A stretch of 64,000 nucleotides of DNA from Ornithinibacillus contaminans (GCF_001038425.2 NZ_LDPV02000052.1:62001-126000), one strand, 5' to 3'; shown: positions 25,141 through 34,776, counted from the stretch's first letter. Program-made: numbers and translations. Notes: generated by a model from the letters alone, not told the origin.

Positions 25141-26725
25141 AAAGATCTATCGCTCTTACGTGATGGATTTCTTCTAGTGTGACAAGTTCACGTAACACAT
25201 CTTTTTCTACATGTTTATCGACTTTTAAAAGCATTATCGCATCTCCACCAATATCTAAGCGGTCTACCTGCATGGTTGCGATATTGACATGATGTTTCGC
25301 TAGTAAACTGCCCATTTTGCCGATGACTCCAGGCTGGTCGGTGTGGTGGATGACGATGATGTGTCCCTGTGGATCTACGTCAACACTGTATTGATCAACC
25401 GAAACGATGCGAGGGCCAAGGCCGTCTAATAACGTACCTGAAACACTTCTTGTGGCAGACTTTGTTTTCATCTCCACCGTAATAAGATTCGAGAATCCTT
25501 TCTTCGTTGAAGTTTTACGCTCATGTATATGAATCCCCCGTTTATCAGCGAGATATAAGGCGTTAATCTCATTGACATGTGTTCCGAGATGACGTGCGAG
25601 CATCCCTTTGATTATTTTTCTGCTTATTGGAGATACTTCATTTTTGATCATATTTCCGGCATATTCTATCGAAACATCCTCGACTGTTTCATCGGTTAAA
25701 TAAATGAGAAATTCACCTAGCTTTTCCGCTAACGAAAAATATGGTTCTACTTTGCGAATTCGTTCTTTATCGAGGGAAGGTAGGTTGACGGGATTACGTA
25801 CTAGTTCCCCATTTATAAACCGTAGGATGTCTTGGCTAACATCGATGGCTACATTTTCTTGAGCTTCAATCGTGCTTGCACCTAGATGAGGGGTTGCTAT
25901 AACTTCAGGAAGCTCTAGCAGGCGATGATTTAAAAATGGTTCCTCTTCGAACACATCAAGTGCTGCACCTGCAACAGTTTTGTTCTTAATGGCATCAAAT
26001 AATGCATCTTCATCAATAATACCACCTCGGGCACAGTTAATGATTTGCACACCAGCTTTCATTTTTTTGAAGGCATTTCGATTTAGTAGGTGCTTCGTTT
26101 CGTTCAATAATGGTATGTGAACGGTAATAAAGTCTGATTTTCGCAATACGTCCTCTAAACTTCCATATTCAATCCCCATTTTCGCCGCTTTTTCCTTGGT
26201 TAAATAAGGATCATAGGCAAGAATATTCATACGCTGACCGCTAGCGCGATAGGCAACCTCTGTACCGATTCGTCCGAGACCAATTATGCCAAGGGTTTTA
26301 TTTTTTACTTCAACCCCAATGTAACGCTTTCTGTCCCATTGCTTATTCTTTAATGCATGATAAGCCTGTGGTATTTTTCGTGATAAGGCCATTAGCATGG
26401 CCATTGTATGCTCGGCAGCGGAATTAGTATTTCCGTTGGGGGCATTCACGACGATGATTCCTTTTTCAGTTGCTGCAGCTACATCGATATTATCTACACC
26501 GACTCCTGCACGTCCGATGATTTTTAGATTCGTTGCCTTTTCGATGACTTCTCTCGTAACGTGTGTCTGGCTGCGGACGATTAAAGCTTGAAATGAAGGG
26601 ATGATGTCTTGTAATTGATCGCGTGATAAATTTGTCTGTTCTACGATATGAATGTCAGATGCTTCCCGTAATGGTTTAATTCCTTCATCGTTCAGTGAAT
26701 CTGCTATTAATATGTTAAATGTCAT
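25139..26725 (-). CDS. serA: D-3-phosphoglycerate dehydrogenase
   Basis: First enzyme of serine synthesis, oxidising 3-phosphoglycerate with NAD. The 528-residue protein has the D-2-hydroxyacid dehydrogenase core: GRAGVGVDNID, the NAD loop LGIIGLGRIGTEVA, NCARGGIIDEDAL (catalytic Arg) and ATPHLGAST (catalytic His), then the allosteric substrate-binding region and a C-terminal ACT domain (HHTDQPGVIGKMG) for serine feedback. The ATG at 26725 is six bases from AGGGGG; an ATG at 26731 lies at that site. It overlaps the upstream aminotransferase by 11 bases, so they are co-translated. Confidence 0.95.
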   Translation of the reverse strand: MTFNILIADSLNDEGIKPLREASDIHIVEQTNLSRDQLQDIIPSFQALIVRSQTHVTREVIEKATNLKIIGRAGVGVDNIDVAAATEKGIIVVNAPNGNTNSAAEHTMAMLMALSRKIPQAYHALKNKQWDRKRYIGVEVKNKTLGIIGLGRIGTEVAYRASGQRMNILAYDPYLTKEKAAKMGIEYGSLEDVLRKSDFITVHIPLLNETKHLLNRNAFKKMKAGVQIINCARGGIIDEDALFDAIKNKTVAGAALDVFEEEPFLNHRLLELPEVIATPHLGASTIEAQENVAIDVSQDILRFINGELVRNPVNLPSLDKERIRKVEPYFSLAEKLGEFLIYLTDETVEDVSIEYAGNMIKNEVSPISRKIIKGMLARHLGTHVNEINALYLADKRGIHIHERKTSTKKGFSNLITVEMKTKSATRSVSGTLLDGLGPRIVSVDQYSVDVDPQGHIIVIHHTDQPGVIGKMGSLLAKHHVNIATMQVDRLDIGGDAIMLLKVDKHVEKDVLRELVTLEEIHHVRAIDL

Positions 26726-27887
26726 CTTCATCCCCCTGGAAATATTTTAAATAGACTTGTTGTGCTGCTTTTGTTCCGCTACCTAATGCTATGTTCTGTC
26801 CCATTTTACGTAGTCCTAGCTCGATACAAGAGATAATCTGGAGGATATCTGCTGGATGACAATAACCCATATGTCCGATTCGGAATATTTTCCCTTTGAG
26901 TTTGTTTTGCCCCCCAGCTACTACAAGACCGAATTCCTTTTTTAAGATATGACGAAGCATATCTGGTTGAAAGCTGGTTGGTTTAATGGCTGTCACAGTA
27001 GGAGAAGCATCGGCATCATTCGTTAGCAAGGGTATCCTTAATGAACGAAAAGCTGCTCTAGTCATATCCTTCATTAGTTGGTGTCTAGAATAGATAGAAG
27101 GGAGTCCTTCCTTTTCTATTAAATGCAATGATTGTTCCAGTCCGTATAGTAGGGAGATGGCTGGTGTAAATGGTGTGGAATCCTGTTGAAGGGAATCGTG
27201 ATATTTTCGTAAGTCAAAATAAAATCGGTGCTGTTTAATTCGTGCTATTCTTTGCCAAGCTTTTGGACTTGCGGCAATAAAAGAGAGTCCTGGTGGGAGC
27301 ATAAGTGCTTTTTGTGATCCAGTAATTAATACATCAATTCCCCATTCGTCCATCTTCGTTTCCACAGCGCCAACACATGATACACCGTCGACTATTAATA
27401 AGGCATCAGATACCTTTTTTATTTCTTGGGCTAATTCTTGGATGGGATTTAAAACACCAGTTGATGTTTCACAATACGTTGCAAAAACAGCTGTTATGGA
27501 AGGATTTTCTGCGAGGTAATCTCTAATTTTTTTCGTGTTTAATGCGTTTCCCCATTTAGTTTCATATCGGTGGACAGCTATATGATTGGCTTCACATATT
27601 TTTGCGAAGCGATCTCCAAATGTTCCGGTAACTAAAACTAGAACTTCTTCTTTCGCTTCAACTGTATTGACAACAGCAGCCTCTAGTGCGGCTGTACCAC
27701 TACCAGCGATTATGAAGACATCTAGTTCTGTTCCAAAGATAGCTTTTAATGGTGATTGGATTCTAGTTAGTAAATCCTTTGTTTCCTGGTCACGGTGCCC
27801 AATCATTGGTTGAAGCATGGCTCGCTGTACACTTGGCGGGACTGGGGTAGGACCAGGAATGCGAAGCAACTGATAGTCTTCTAACAT
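26715..27887 (-). CDS. Class V aminotransferase, probable phosphoserine-forming partner of SerA
   Basis: PLP enzyme of the alanine-glyoxylate/serine-pyruvate aminotransferase group, 390 residues. Features are LLRIPGPTPVPPSVQ at the N-terminus, GSGTAALEAAVVN (phosphate-binding), LLIVDGVSCVGA (Asp for the PLP nitrogen) and ITGSQKALMLPPGL with the Schiff-base Lys. It is translationally coupled to serA, so it may take the SerC step (phosphohydroxypyruvate to phosphoserine); SerC itself was not seen in the window. The ATG at 27887 has GAAAGGAG. The assignment to serine synthesis is inferred from context. Confidence 0.85.
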   Translation of the reverse strand: MLEDYQLLRIPGPTPVPPSVQRAMLQPMIGHRDQETKDLLTRIQSPLKAIFGTELDVFIIAGSGTAALEAAVVNTVEAKEEVLVLVTGTFGDRFAKICEANHIAVHRYETKWGNALNTKKIRDYLAENPSITAVFATYCETSTGVLNPIQELAQEIKKVSDALLIVDGVSCVGAVETKMDEWGIDVLITGSQKALMLPPGLSFIAASPKAWQRIARIKQHRFYFDLRKYHDSLQQDSTPFTPAISLLYGLEQSLHLIEKEGLPSIYSRHQLMKDMTRAAFRSLRIPLLTNDADASPTVTAIKPTSFQPDMLRHILKKEFGLVVAGGQNKLKGKIFRIGHMGYCHPADILQIISCIELGLRKMGQNIALGSGTKAAQQVYLKYFQGDEDDI

Positions 27888-27918
27888 GAAATCGGCTCCT
27901 TTCAAATGTTAAAAAACA

Positions 27919-28110
27919 TCAGGGTTTCCCTAATGTTTTGTCTGTAGTATCTCGGCGTTTTCTTTTTCGAATGAATTTTTTTGTATGATTGGTCTGTTGT
28001 TTCTCATCTGTTGTTTGATTATGAAACGCTATTCGATTGGATAAGTAATATAAGCCTTCTTCAAGAACGATTAATGCAATTATGATAACGATAATCCAAA
28101 ACAACAACAT
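27919..28110 (-). CDS. Small membrane protein upstream of the serine operon
   Basis: The 63-residue product has one N-terminal helix (FWIIVIIIALIVLEEGLYYL) and a strongly basic tail (KKFIRKRKRRDTT). The minus-strand ATG at 28110 follows GCAGGAGGACC by a good distance; a further in-frame ATG at 28128 lies before it. It sits 31 bases ahead of the aminotransferase gene in the same direction, so it may be the first cistron of that operon. No family is recognised. Confidence 0.6.
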   Translation of the reverse strand: MLLFWIIVIIIALIVLEEGLYYLSNRIAFHNQTTDEKQQTNHTKKFIRKRKRRDTTDKTLGKP

Positions 28111-28196
28111 GCGAAGGTCCTCCTGCATTTTAAGATACGTCTATGTATAGTGTACCAAAAGTTCCGAGAGAAGTTGATAAATTTTAGATTTTTCTT

Positions 28197-28234
28197 TAAA
28201 AAGAAAAAGTCAGGCTAAAAATGTTTGCCTGACT
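28197..28234 (-). terminator. Terminator of the MetE-like gene
   Basis: On the minus strand AGTCAGGC and GCCTGACT flank an 11-base loop and are followed by TTTTTCTTTTT. Confidence 0.85.
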
Positions 28235-28244
28235 ACTCGTATGC

Positions 28245-29348
28245 TTAACCCCAAACTTCTTTTGTGATATCCACGATAAACTTTAGCTTAGCCCATTGCT
28301 GTTCTTCTGTTAGCTTATTTCCGTGATGTGTTGATGCAAAACCACATTGTGGACTTAAACACAACTGGTCGAGTGATACAAATTCTGTTGCCTCTTGAAT
28401 CCGTTTTTTGATGAACCCCTTATCTTCTAAGTCACCGAATTTAGAAGTAATCAATCCTAGTACTACTCTCGTATCGCCTCTAGGAATATGCGCTAATGGC
28501 TTGAAGGTTCCAGAGCGTTCGTCGTCATATTCAAGAAAGAATCCATTGACTTTCTCCTTGGCGAATAAAGTAGGAGCAATAAATCCGTAGCTCCCCTCAA
28601 ATGCCCATCTAGATTCATAGTTGCCTCGACATAAATGGGTGGTTATGTATAAGTCCGCTGGTTTATCAGCTAAGACACCATTTACTACACGTAGTGCCAA
28701 TTCAATTAATTCGTCACGTGTTAGGTCAGGCTCGTAAGCAATTAAACTATCAGAATTTAGGCCAGCAATATACACGTCATCGAACTGTAAGTAACGAACT
28801 CCAGCGTTATAGAATGCTCGTAAAGCATCCCGATAAGTATCGATAATGTCTGTAGCATAATCCTCAATGCTTGGATAAATCGCGCTATTCCGTATGCCAC
28901 GATGAAATAACTGATTTGGGCTTGGTATGGTTTGTTTGGTCACTGCACGGCCATCGACAATGGCGTTTAGTTCGATAAAGTCTGTGATAAATGGATGATC
29001 GGGATTAAAGGAAATTTTTCCTGTATTACGTACATCATAAGGCTCAGTTTCGATACCTTGAAATGGAATGCCGTGTTCAGGCACATACCCTTCAATCCCA
29101 TTCAGATGTTCCAAAAAGTCTAGATGCCACCAAGAGCGACGAAATTCGCCGTCTGTTACTAACTCAAGGCCGACTTCAATTTGTTTATCAACAATACGCT
29201 TTATTTCTTTTGTTTGTATCGTTCGAAATTCCTCTGCTGATAGTTTTCCAGAATTATAATCAGTTCGTGCTTGTAATAAATTTGCTGGTCGAAGTAAGCT
29301 TCCTACATGATCTGCTCGAAATGGTGGGTGATGAACAGTTTTAGTCAT
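28245..29348 (-). CDS. MetE C-terminal-like methyltransferase (YxjG/YxjH family)
   Basis: Single-domain relative of cobalamin-independent methionine synthase, 367 residues, corresponding to B. subtilis YxjG/YxjH. It has FRADHVGSLLRP (substrate loop), DGEFRRSWWHLDF, VRYLQFDDVYIA and zinc-ligand candidates in ITTHLCRGNYES and LSPQCGFAS (His, Cys and Cys of the MetE site). It lacks the N-terminal half of MetE, so the methyl donor may differ from folate polyglutamate. A SAM riboswitch lies directly upstream, placing it in sulfur/methionine metabolism. Confidence 0.92.
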   Translation of the reverse strand: MTKTVHHPPFRADHVGSLLRPANLLQARTDYNSGKLSAEEFRTIQTKEIKRIVDKQIEVGLELVTDGEFRRSWWHLDFLEHLNGIEGYVPEHGIPFQGIETEPYDVRNTGKISFNPDHPFITDFIELNAIVDGRAVTKQTIPSPNQLFHRGIRNSAIYPSIEDYATDIIDTYRDALRAFYNAGVRYLQFDDVYIAGLNSDSLIAYEPDLTRDELIELALRVVNGVLADKPADLYITTHLCRGNYESRWAFEGSYGFIAPTLFAKEKVNGFFLEYDDERSGTFKPLAHIPRGDTRVVLGLITSKFGDLEDKGFIKKRIQEATEFVSLDQLCLSPQCGFASTHHGNKLTEEQQWAKLKFIVDITKEVWG

Positions 29349-29420
29349 TTGTAATCCCTCTTTCTTTTTTAAATAGTGAATAAAATGAACAAATTATCGT
29401 TTCCTTTATTTACCGCCGAA

Positions 29421-29459
29421 CAACAAAAAACCTCTTCCTAAATCATAAGAAGAGGTTCA
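29421..29459 (-). terminator. Regulated terminator of the S-box leader
   Basis: On the minus strand AACCTCTTC and GAAGAGGTT arms around TTATGATTTAG, followed by TTTTTTGTTGTT. AAGAGATTGC just upstream can pair as part of an antiterminator. Confidence 0.85.
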
Positions 29460-29581
29460 CTTAATATCGTAGCAATCTCTTCTTATCATCTAGCCTTACG
29501 CTACTGGAATTGGCACAGTACTCATCGGAGTCCGCTGCCGAGGCTTCAAAGGGCCAGTCCCTCCACCTCTCTGGATAAGAA
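29424..29581 (-). promoter_or_regulatory. SAM-I (S-box) riboswitch
   Basis: On the minus strand the aptamer begins with TTATCCAGAGAGGTGGAGGG, then ACTGGCCCTTTGAAGCC, CGGCAGCGG, GTGCCAATTCCAG and closes with TAGATGATAAG: the conserved S-box core. It precedes the MetE-like gene by about 75 bases. Binding of SAM should favour the terminator downstream and shut off the gene. Confidence 0.96.
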
Positions 29582-29776
29582 AGTATTCGTAATTTAATTG
29601 TTAGTTTATAATTTACACACGTCCTAAAGGGTTGTCAAGTAAATATTTTTCAAAAAAAAAGAAAATTCAGTTCAATGATAAATTTTCTTGGAGACCATGA
29701 TAGTTGACTTGGTATGCCTTTCATACGTTAGAATAGAAATAGAAACGAAATAGATAATAGAGGAGCAGAAAACGAT

Positions 29777-30553
29777 ATGACAGCGCAAAGTGTTCTATTT
29801 TTTGATATCGATGGTACATTGTTAGATCACAACAAAGAATTACCGAATTCTACAAAGGAAGCCATTCAACAGTTGAAAGCTAAAGGTCATGTTGTTGCAA
29901 TTGCTACAGGTCGTGGACCATTTATGTATAAGCGTCTTCGGGAGGAATTAGGAATTGATACATATGTTAGCTATAACGGGCAGTATGTCGTCGTCAAAGG
30001 TGAGGTTGCGTATAAAAATCCTTTGCATCGACCATCATTAGAAAAGTTGACGAACGATGCATTGAAAAATAATCACCCGGTTGTTTATATGTCACCTACT
30101 GTGATGAGGTCCAATGTGCCAGAGCATGCCTTTATTACGGAGAGTATTAGCACATTAAAGATGGAGATGCCTAGTCATGATCCGCTTTATTATCAGGATA
30201 ACGATATTTTCCAAACCTTGTTGTTCTGTGAAGAAGGGGAGGAAAAACAATACGAAGAAGCATTTCCAGCATTTGATTTTGTACGTTGGCATCCATTATC
30301 TGTTGATGTTCTGCCAAAAGGTGGTTCTAAAGCACAAGGAATTGAGCAGGCAATGCAAAAACTCCAGTTTGCAAAAGAACATCAATATGCATTTGGCGAT
30401 GGATTAAATGATATTGAAATGTTGGAGTCGGTAACCAATAGTGTTGCAATGGGAAATGCGGAGGAAATTGTAAAGTCTCATGCGAAATATGTGACTAAGC
30501 CAGTTGATCAAGATGGAATATACCACGGTTTGAAAATGCTTGGATTATTGTAA
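29777..30553 (+). CDS. Cof-type HAD phosphatase
   Basis: HAD subfamily IIB hydrolase, 258 residues. Motif I is LFFDIDGTLLDHNK (Asp about residues 10 and 12), motif II in IATGRG, Lys in LPKGGSKAQGIEQ and motif IV FGDGLNDIEML. The central alpha/beta cap is present. It resembles B. subtilis YkrA. Members dephosphorylate sugar phosphates or cofactors such as FMN or PLP; the real substrate is not evident. AGAGGAG precedes the ATG. Confidence 0.9.
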   Translation: MTAQSVLFFDIDGTLLDHNKELPNSTKEAIQQLKAKGHVVAIATGRGPFMYKRLREELGIDTYVSYNGQYVVVKGEVAYKNPLHRPSLEKLTNDALKNNHPVVYMSPTVMRSNVPEHAFITESISTLKMEMPSHDPLYYQDNDIFQTLLFCEEGEEKQYEEAFPAFDFVRWHPLSVDVLPKGGSKAQGIEQAMQKLQFAKEHQYAFGDGLNDIEMLESVTNSVAMGNAEEIVKSHAKYVTKPVDQDGIYHGLKMLGLL

Positions 30554-30617
30554 CGGTTGGTATATTGTTTGCCTGGTGTTAAGCTAGGAATAAATCGTCA
30601 TAAAGGAATGTCTAACT

Positions 30618-31232
30618 ATGAATTTTGTATCGATTGATTTTGAAACGGCAAATGAAAAACGGAATAGTCCTTGTGCAGTAGGTATTGTAATTGCGAATGA
30701 AACAGAGATTTTAGAAGAATACTACTCTCTAATTAATCCCGAAACCTATTTTAATTACCATAATATTCGAGTCCATGGGATTATGGAGGAAGATGTACTT
30801 GATGCGCAAACTTTTTCCGAGATGTGGCCAAAATTGAATGGGTATCTTTCTGGAAATCTAGTTATTGCTCATAACGCTAGCTTCGATATGAGTGTTATTA
30901 GGCAAACATTGGATCAACATGGGCTAACCTATCCAGACATGGATTATTTATGTACCGCGAATATTGCCAAAAGAGTGTGGCCAGCATTGGAGAACCATCG
31001 CTTGAATACACTTGCTGCGCATCATGGCATTGTTTTTGAACATCACCATGCCTTAGAAGATGCTCGTGTCGCTGCCAAAGTGATGCAAAAGGCAATCGCA
31101 GCCTATGAAACCGATTCACTTGATGAAATGCTGAAGCAGATCAATATTACAAAGGGGAAAATCTATGAACGAGGTTATTTTCCACCTAAGGTGAAACGAA
31201 CAAGGAAACATGCAACATTGTATTTATCTTAG
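30618..31232 (+). CDS. DnaQ-like 3'-5' exonuclease (DEDDh)
   Basis: Exonuclease of 204 residues with the ordered DEDDh residues: SIDFETAN (Asp6, Glu8), VIAHNASFDMSV (Asp about 86) and HHALEDARVAA (His and Asp about 143-148). It resembles the epsilon-like proofreading domain but stands alone. The C-terminal 40 residues are basic (PPKVKRTRKHAT). Repair or RNA processing is possible. A terminator follows. Confidence 0.88.
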   Translation: MNFVSIDFETANEKRNSPCAVGIVIANETEILEEYYSLINPETYFNYHNIRVHGIMEEDVLDAQTFSEMWPKLNGYLSGNLVIAHNASFDMSVIRQTLDQHGLTYPDMDYLCTANIAKRVWPALENHRLNTLAAHHGIVFEHHHALEDARVAAKVMQKAIAAYETDSLDEMLKQINITKGKIYERGYFPPKVKRTRKHATLYLS

Positions 31233-31258
31233 TTTAAAGTTAATCGCGTATAACTAGA

Positions 31259-31296
31259 AATCCAGTGCTCATATTTAGTGGGCACTGGATTTTTTT
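31259..31296 (+). terminator. Terminator after the exonuclease gene
   Basis: ATCCAGTGCTC and GGGCACTGGAT arms followed by six T. Confidence 0.9.
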
Positions 31297-31398
31297 CTGG
31301 TATCATCCCCGTAGAAAATAAGATTCGTCACGATTAGAAATCGATACCTAAATAGTGTATTCTGTTAATTAGAATTGGGAAAAACAGGAGGATATAAC

Positions 31399-32391
31399 AT
31401 GAATAAGAAACGCTGGTTTGCATTATTAGCAGCTGTAGTGTTGTTTGTTGTCTCACTAGGATTTCGATTTGTAACAAGTGTTGCTAGTACAAATTTTGAA
31501 CAGTTATTTTCTTTTCCAGAAAATAAGTTTGAAGAAGAAGTGCTGGAAAATGGTACACAGGGCAAGCTTGTTGTTTTGTACTTGGATGGTGTCATTCAAG
31601 ATACCACGCCAAGTTCTTTTATTAATACCACTTCTTATAATCATCGTCAGTTTTTAGAAATGTTAGAGGAGGCTGGTGATGATCCAACTGTTGATGGGAT
31701 TATCTTACGCATTAATACTCCTGGTGGAGGAGTAGTTGAAAGTGCGGAGGTTCATGATAAACTAGTTGAAATTCAAGCGGAACAGGAAAAACCAATTTAT
31801 GTGTCCATGGGGAACACGGCAGCATCTGGTGGGTATTATATTTCAGCCCCAGCTGATAAGATTATTGCCCATCCGGCAACACTAACTGGCTCGATTGGTG
31901 TTATCATGCAAGGTTATGACCTTTCTGGTTTAGCAGATAAACTAGGTGTAGAGGTTAATACCATTAAAAGCGGTGAATTTAAAGATATTATGTCCACCTA
32001 TCGTGACATGACAGATGAGGAACGGGAACTACTGCAAACGATGATTGATGATATGTATGCAGATTTTGTTCAAGTGATTGTTGATGGTAGAGGTATGTCT
32101 GAACAAACAGTTCGAAAGCTTGGCGATGGACGTGTATACACTGGTAGCCAAGCAAAGGATAATGGTCTTGTCGACGAGCTTGGTTCATTAGAGGATACGA
32201 TGGAAATGATGAAAGCAGATTTGGAACTAGAGAATGCACAAATCGTTACGTATAATCAACCATTTGGAATCGACCGATTTTTTGGAATGTCTATGAAAAA
32301 TCTTTTTGGAAAAGATACAGAGCTCTTTAATATGATGGATAGCATTCGTGAGTCAAATGCACCTCGAGCGATGTACTTGTATTCGAATTAG
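31399..32391 (+). CDS. sppA: Signal peptide peptidase SppA
   Basis: Membrane-bound serine peptidase that degrades cleaved signal peptides; in B. subtilis it is also linked to lantibiotic resistance. The 330-residue protein has one N-terminal membrane helix (about 6-22), the nucleophile in GNTAASGGYYIS (Ser143) and the general base in IKSGEFKDIM (Lys195), at the spacing seen in B. subtilis SppA. GGAGGATATAAC precedes the ATG at 31399. yteJ follows 14 bases later, as in B. subtilis. Confidence 0.95.
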   Translation: MNKKRWFALLAAVVLFVVSLGFRFVTSVASTNFEQLFSFPENKFEEEVLENGTQGKLVVLYLDGVIQDTTPSSFINTTSYNHRQFLEMLEEAGDDPTVDGIILRINTPGGGVVESAEVHDKLVEIQAEQEKPIYVSMGNTAASGGYYISAPADKIIAHPATLTGSIGVIMQGYDLSGLADKLGVEVNTIKSGEFKDIMSTYRDMTDEERELLQTMIDDMYADFVQVIVDGRGMSEQTVRKLGDGRVYTGSQAKDNGLVDELGSLEDTMEMMKADLELENAQIVTYNQPFGIDRFFGMSMKNLFGKDTELFNMMDSIRESNAPRAMYLYSN

Positions 32392-32405
32392 GGGAGGGAT
32401 AAGGA

Positions 32406-32873
32406 ATGAGTGAACTACGTATGGAACCAATAGCTGATCTTGTCACCCTTGAAAAAAGATATGCAGGATTTTGGATGCGTTTTTGGGCATATAGCATGGA
32501 TCTAGTAGTCATTTTTAGTCTAAATGGTATCTTGCTTTCTCCGTTCAAATTTGTCAATGAGGGGCTGGCGGTTAGCGTTGGTTTTTGGACGGTGACTGGA
32601 ATAATTGGCGCTATTATTTACTATGCCTATTTCTTATTCATGACGAAGTATTTTGGGCAAACAATTGGAAAAATGATTATCGGGATCAAAGTTATTCGGG
32701 AGGATGACCAGCCACTCAAATGGAGCGATCTTTTATTTCGAGAGCTTATAGGTAGATTTATTTACCAAGTATTTTCGTTCCTAGCAGTACTTTATATCAT
32801 TGTAGGATTTACCGATGAAAAACAAGGATTGCATGATATGATTGGTAGTACGCGCGTTATATTTGAACAATAA
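32406..32873 (+). CDS. yteJ: RDD-family membrane protein (YteJ)
   Basis: The 155-residue protein has the RDD domain: an initial Arg-Phe-Trp-type stretch (YAGFWMRFWAYSMDLVVIF) and about three membrane helices, then GQTIGKMIIGIKVIRED and QGLHDMIGSTRVIF. In B. subtilis YteJ is encoded with SppA and restrains its activity; the same pair here supports the same role. Binding site AGGGATAAGG precedes the ATG. Confidence 0.92.
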   Translation: MSELRMEPIADLVTLEKRYAGFWMRFWAYSMDLVVIFSLNGILLSPFKFVNEGLAVSVGFWTVTGIIGAIIYYAYFLFMTKYFGQTIGKMIIGIKVIREDDQPLKWSDLLFRELIGRFIYQVFSFLAVLYIIVGFTDEKQGLHDMIGSTRVIFEQ

Positions 32874-32883
32874 AATAGATGAA

Positions 32884-32931
32884 TGAGGCTCTTCTTGCAG
32901 TGATTCTTACGATAAGGAGAGTTTTTTTGTT
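32884..32931 (+). terminator. Possible terminator after yteJ
   Basis: GCTCTTCTT and AAGGAGAG form an imperfect stem with a long loop, followed by seven T. Confidence 0.5.
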
Positions 32932-33108
32932 TAGAAACGGATTGAAAAAGGACGTAATGTAGGTGATTTTTGGGTCGAAATTAGTTGAATAAGATGAAGT
33001 TTTGACAGAGTGTTTACTTTATATTGCTAACAAAAATTATCTGAATTAAAATAATTAATAGAATTTTAAAACGGTCAGTCATCAAATTATGTTGAGGAGT
33101 TGGTTCTG

Positions 33109-34716
33109 TTGAACACAGATTCAAATGTAATGGATGAACTTACGAATTTACTCGAACGTGCCCGCCGAAATACTTTAGGAGATATTTTAGCGCGAACAAG
33201 AGATAGGATGCCCGAAAAATTTGCTTTGGCATATCGGGATAAGCGTCTGAATTACGAAGAACTCGACGACTTAGTCAATCAAACAGCGTTTGTTTTTCGG
33301 GAGAACGGAATGAAAAAGGGCGATATGATTACGGTAATGTCTAAGAATAGCCTAGATTTTGTTGTGGTTAACTTTGCTTTAGCTCGAATTGGTGCTGTGA
33401 TGATTCCGATTAACTATATGCTGACAAAAGATGATGTTCGCTTCATCCTCCAGCATGCTGGTGTTCGTGGCTTTATTGCGTCTGAGGAATATGCGCCAGT
33501 ACTTGACTTAGCAGGTGAAGGAATGCAAATTGATTTTCGCTATTTAATGGATTTGGAGGAAGCGGATTATCCAGATGAGCGCTTAGTGGACTGGACACCA
33601 TTGCGTGATGTTACGGTGGATAAGCCTACTGAATTCGTAGATACGGCATTAGCTGATGATGACCTTGCTCACGTCTTATATACTAGTGGTACAGAATCAC
33701 GTCCAAAAGGGGTTATGTTGACACATAAAAGTATTATTAGTGAATATATGAGCTGTATTGTTGACGGTAATATGACAGAGGAGGATGTCATCATTCATCC
33801 GCTTCCGATGTATCATAGTGCACAGTTACACTGTTTCTTAGGGCCAAGTATTTATCTAGGATCTAGTGGGATTATTTTAGATGGTGCAAGTCCAGAGGTT
33901 ATTTTGACTACAGTTGAAAAGGAATGTGCTACCCAGCTGTTTTGTCCACCGACGGTTTGGATTGCGCTTCTTCGCCACCCAGAGTTTGATACGCGGAATT
34001 TATCAACATTAGAAAAATGCTATTACGGTGCTGCGATTATGCCAAGGGAAATATTAAAGGAGCTTTCGGAAAGGCTTCCCAATGCGAGGTTTTGGAATTT
34101 TTATGGGCAAACAGAGGTTGCACCTCTCGCAACAGCCTTACAGCCACAAGACCAATTACGTAAGCTAGGCTCAGCAGGAAAACCAGCATTAAATATGCAA
34201 ACAAAAATAGTAGATGATAATGATCAAGAGGTACCTCGTGGTGATATAGGCGAGATTGTTCATCGTACACCACATGCGATGAAAGGGTATTTATTTGATC
34301 CGGAAAAAACGGCGGAAGCATTTCGAGGTGGTTGGTTCCACAGTGGTGATTTAGGGGTAATGGATGAGGAAGGCTACATTACAATTATCGACCGGAAAAA
34401 GGACATGATCAATACAGGTGGTGTGAATGTCTCCAGTAGAGAGGTGGAAGAGACCATTTATCAAATGGAAGGTGTTTCCGAGGTAGCTGTCATTGGCATT
34501 CCAGACAAATATTGGATCGAAGCCGTTACGGCAATAATCGTACCAAAATATGAAGCGAGTTTAACGGAAGAAGCCGTAATAGCGTATTGCAAAGGGATTT
34601 TATCAACCTTCAAAGTTCCGAAATATGTCGCCTTCACGGATGTCTTGCCTAAAAATCCTAGTGGCAAAGTTTTGAAGCGAGAATTACGACAGGAGTATGA
34701 GGGTCTCGGTGATTGA
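33109..34716 (+). CDS. Acyl-CoA synthetase (AMP-binding family)
   Basis: Adenylate-forming enzyme of 535 residues that activates a carboxylic acid as its CoA thioester. The P-loop-like motif is VLYTSGTESRPKGVMLTH (A3, about residue 190), A5 is WNFYGQTEV, A7 WFHSGDLGVMDEEG, A8 IDRKKDMINTGGVNVSSREVE and A10 PKNPSGKVLKRELR with the catalytic Lys. The TTG at 33109 is nine bases after GAGGAG; the frame extends slightly upstream to 33100. A fatty or aromatic acid substrate is possible; context does not help. Confidence 0.9.
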   Translation: MNTDSNVMDELTNLLERARRNTLGDILARTRDRMPEKFALAYRDKRLNYEELDDLVNQTAFVFRENGMKKGDMITVMSKNSLDFVVVNFALARIGAVMIPINYMLTKDDVRFILQHAGVRGFIASEEYAPVLDLAGEGMQIDFRYLMDLEEADYPDERLVDWTPLRDVTVDKPTEFVDTALADDDLAHVLYTSGTESRPKGVMLTHKSIISEYMSCIVDGNMTEEDVIIHPLPMYHSAQLHCFLGPSIYLGSSGIILDGASPEVILTTVEKECATQLFCPPTVWIALLRHPEFDTRNLSTLEKCYYGAAIMPREILKELSERLPNARFWNFYGQTEVAPLATALQPQDQLRKLGSAGKPALNMQTKIVDDNDQEVPRGDIGEIVHRTPHAMKGYLFDPEKTAEAFRGGWFHSGDLGVMDEEGYITIIDRKKDMINTGGVNVSSREVEETIYQMEGVSEVAVIGIPDKYWIEAVTAIIVPKYEASLTEEAVIAYCKGILSTFKVPKYVAFTDVLPKNPSGKVLKRELRQEYEGLGD

Positions 34717-34746
34717 GAAAAAATTAAATTTCCTAGCATAGGAATT

Positions 34747-34776
34747 CGGATAAATCATGTTGTTTTTGAAATACTA
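34747..34776 (+). promoter_or_regulatory. Possible sigma-G promoter of the sspL-like gene
   Basis: CGGATA, 17 bases, AATACTA fits the sigma-G pattern (TGnATA, 17-18, CATnnTA). The start site would fall near 34783, leaving a very short leader, so the match may be fortuitous. Confidence 0.4.
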
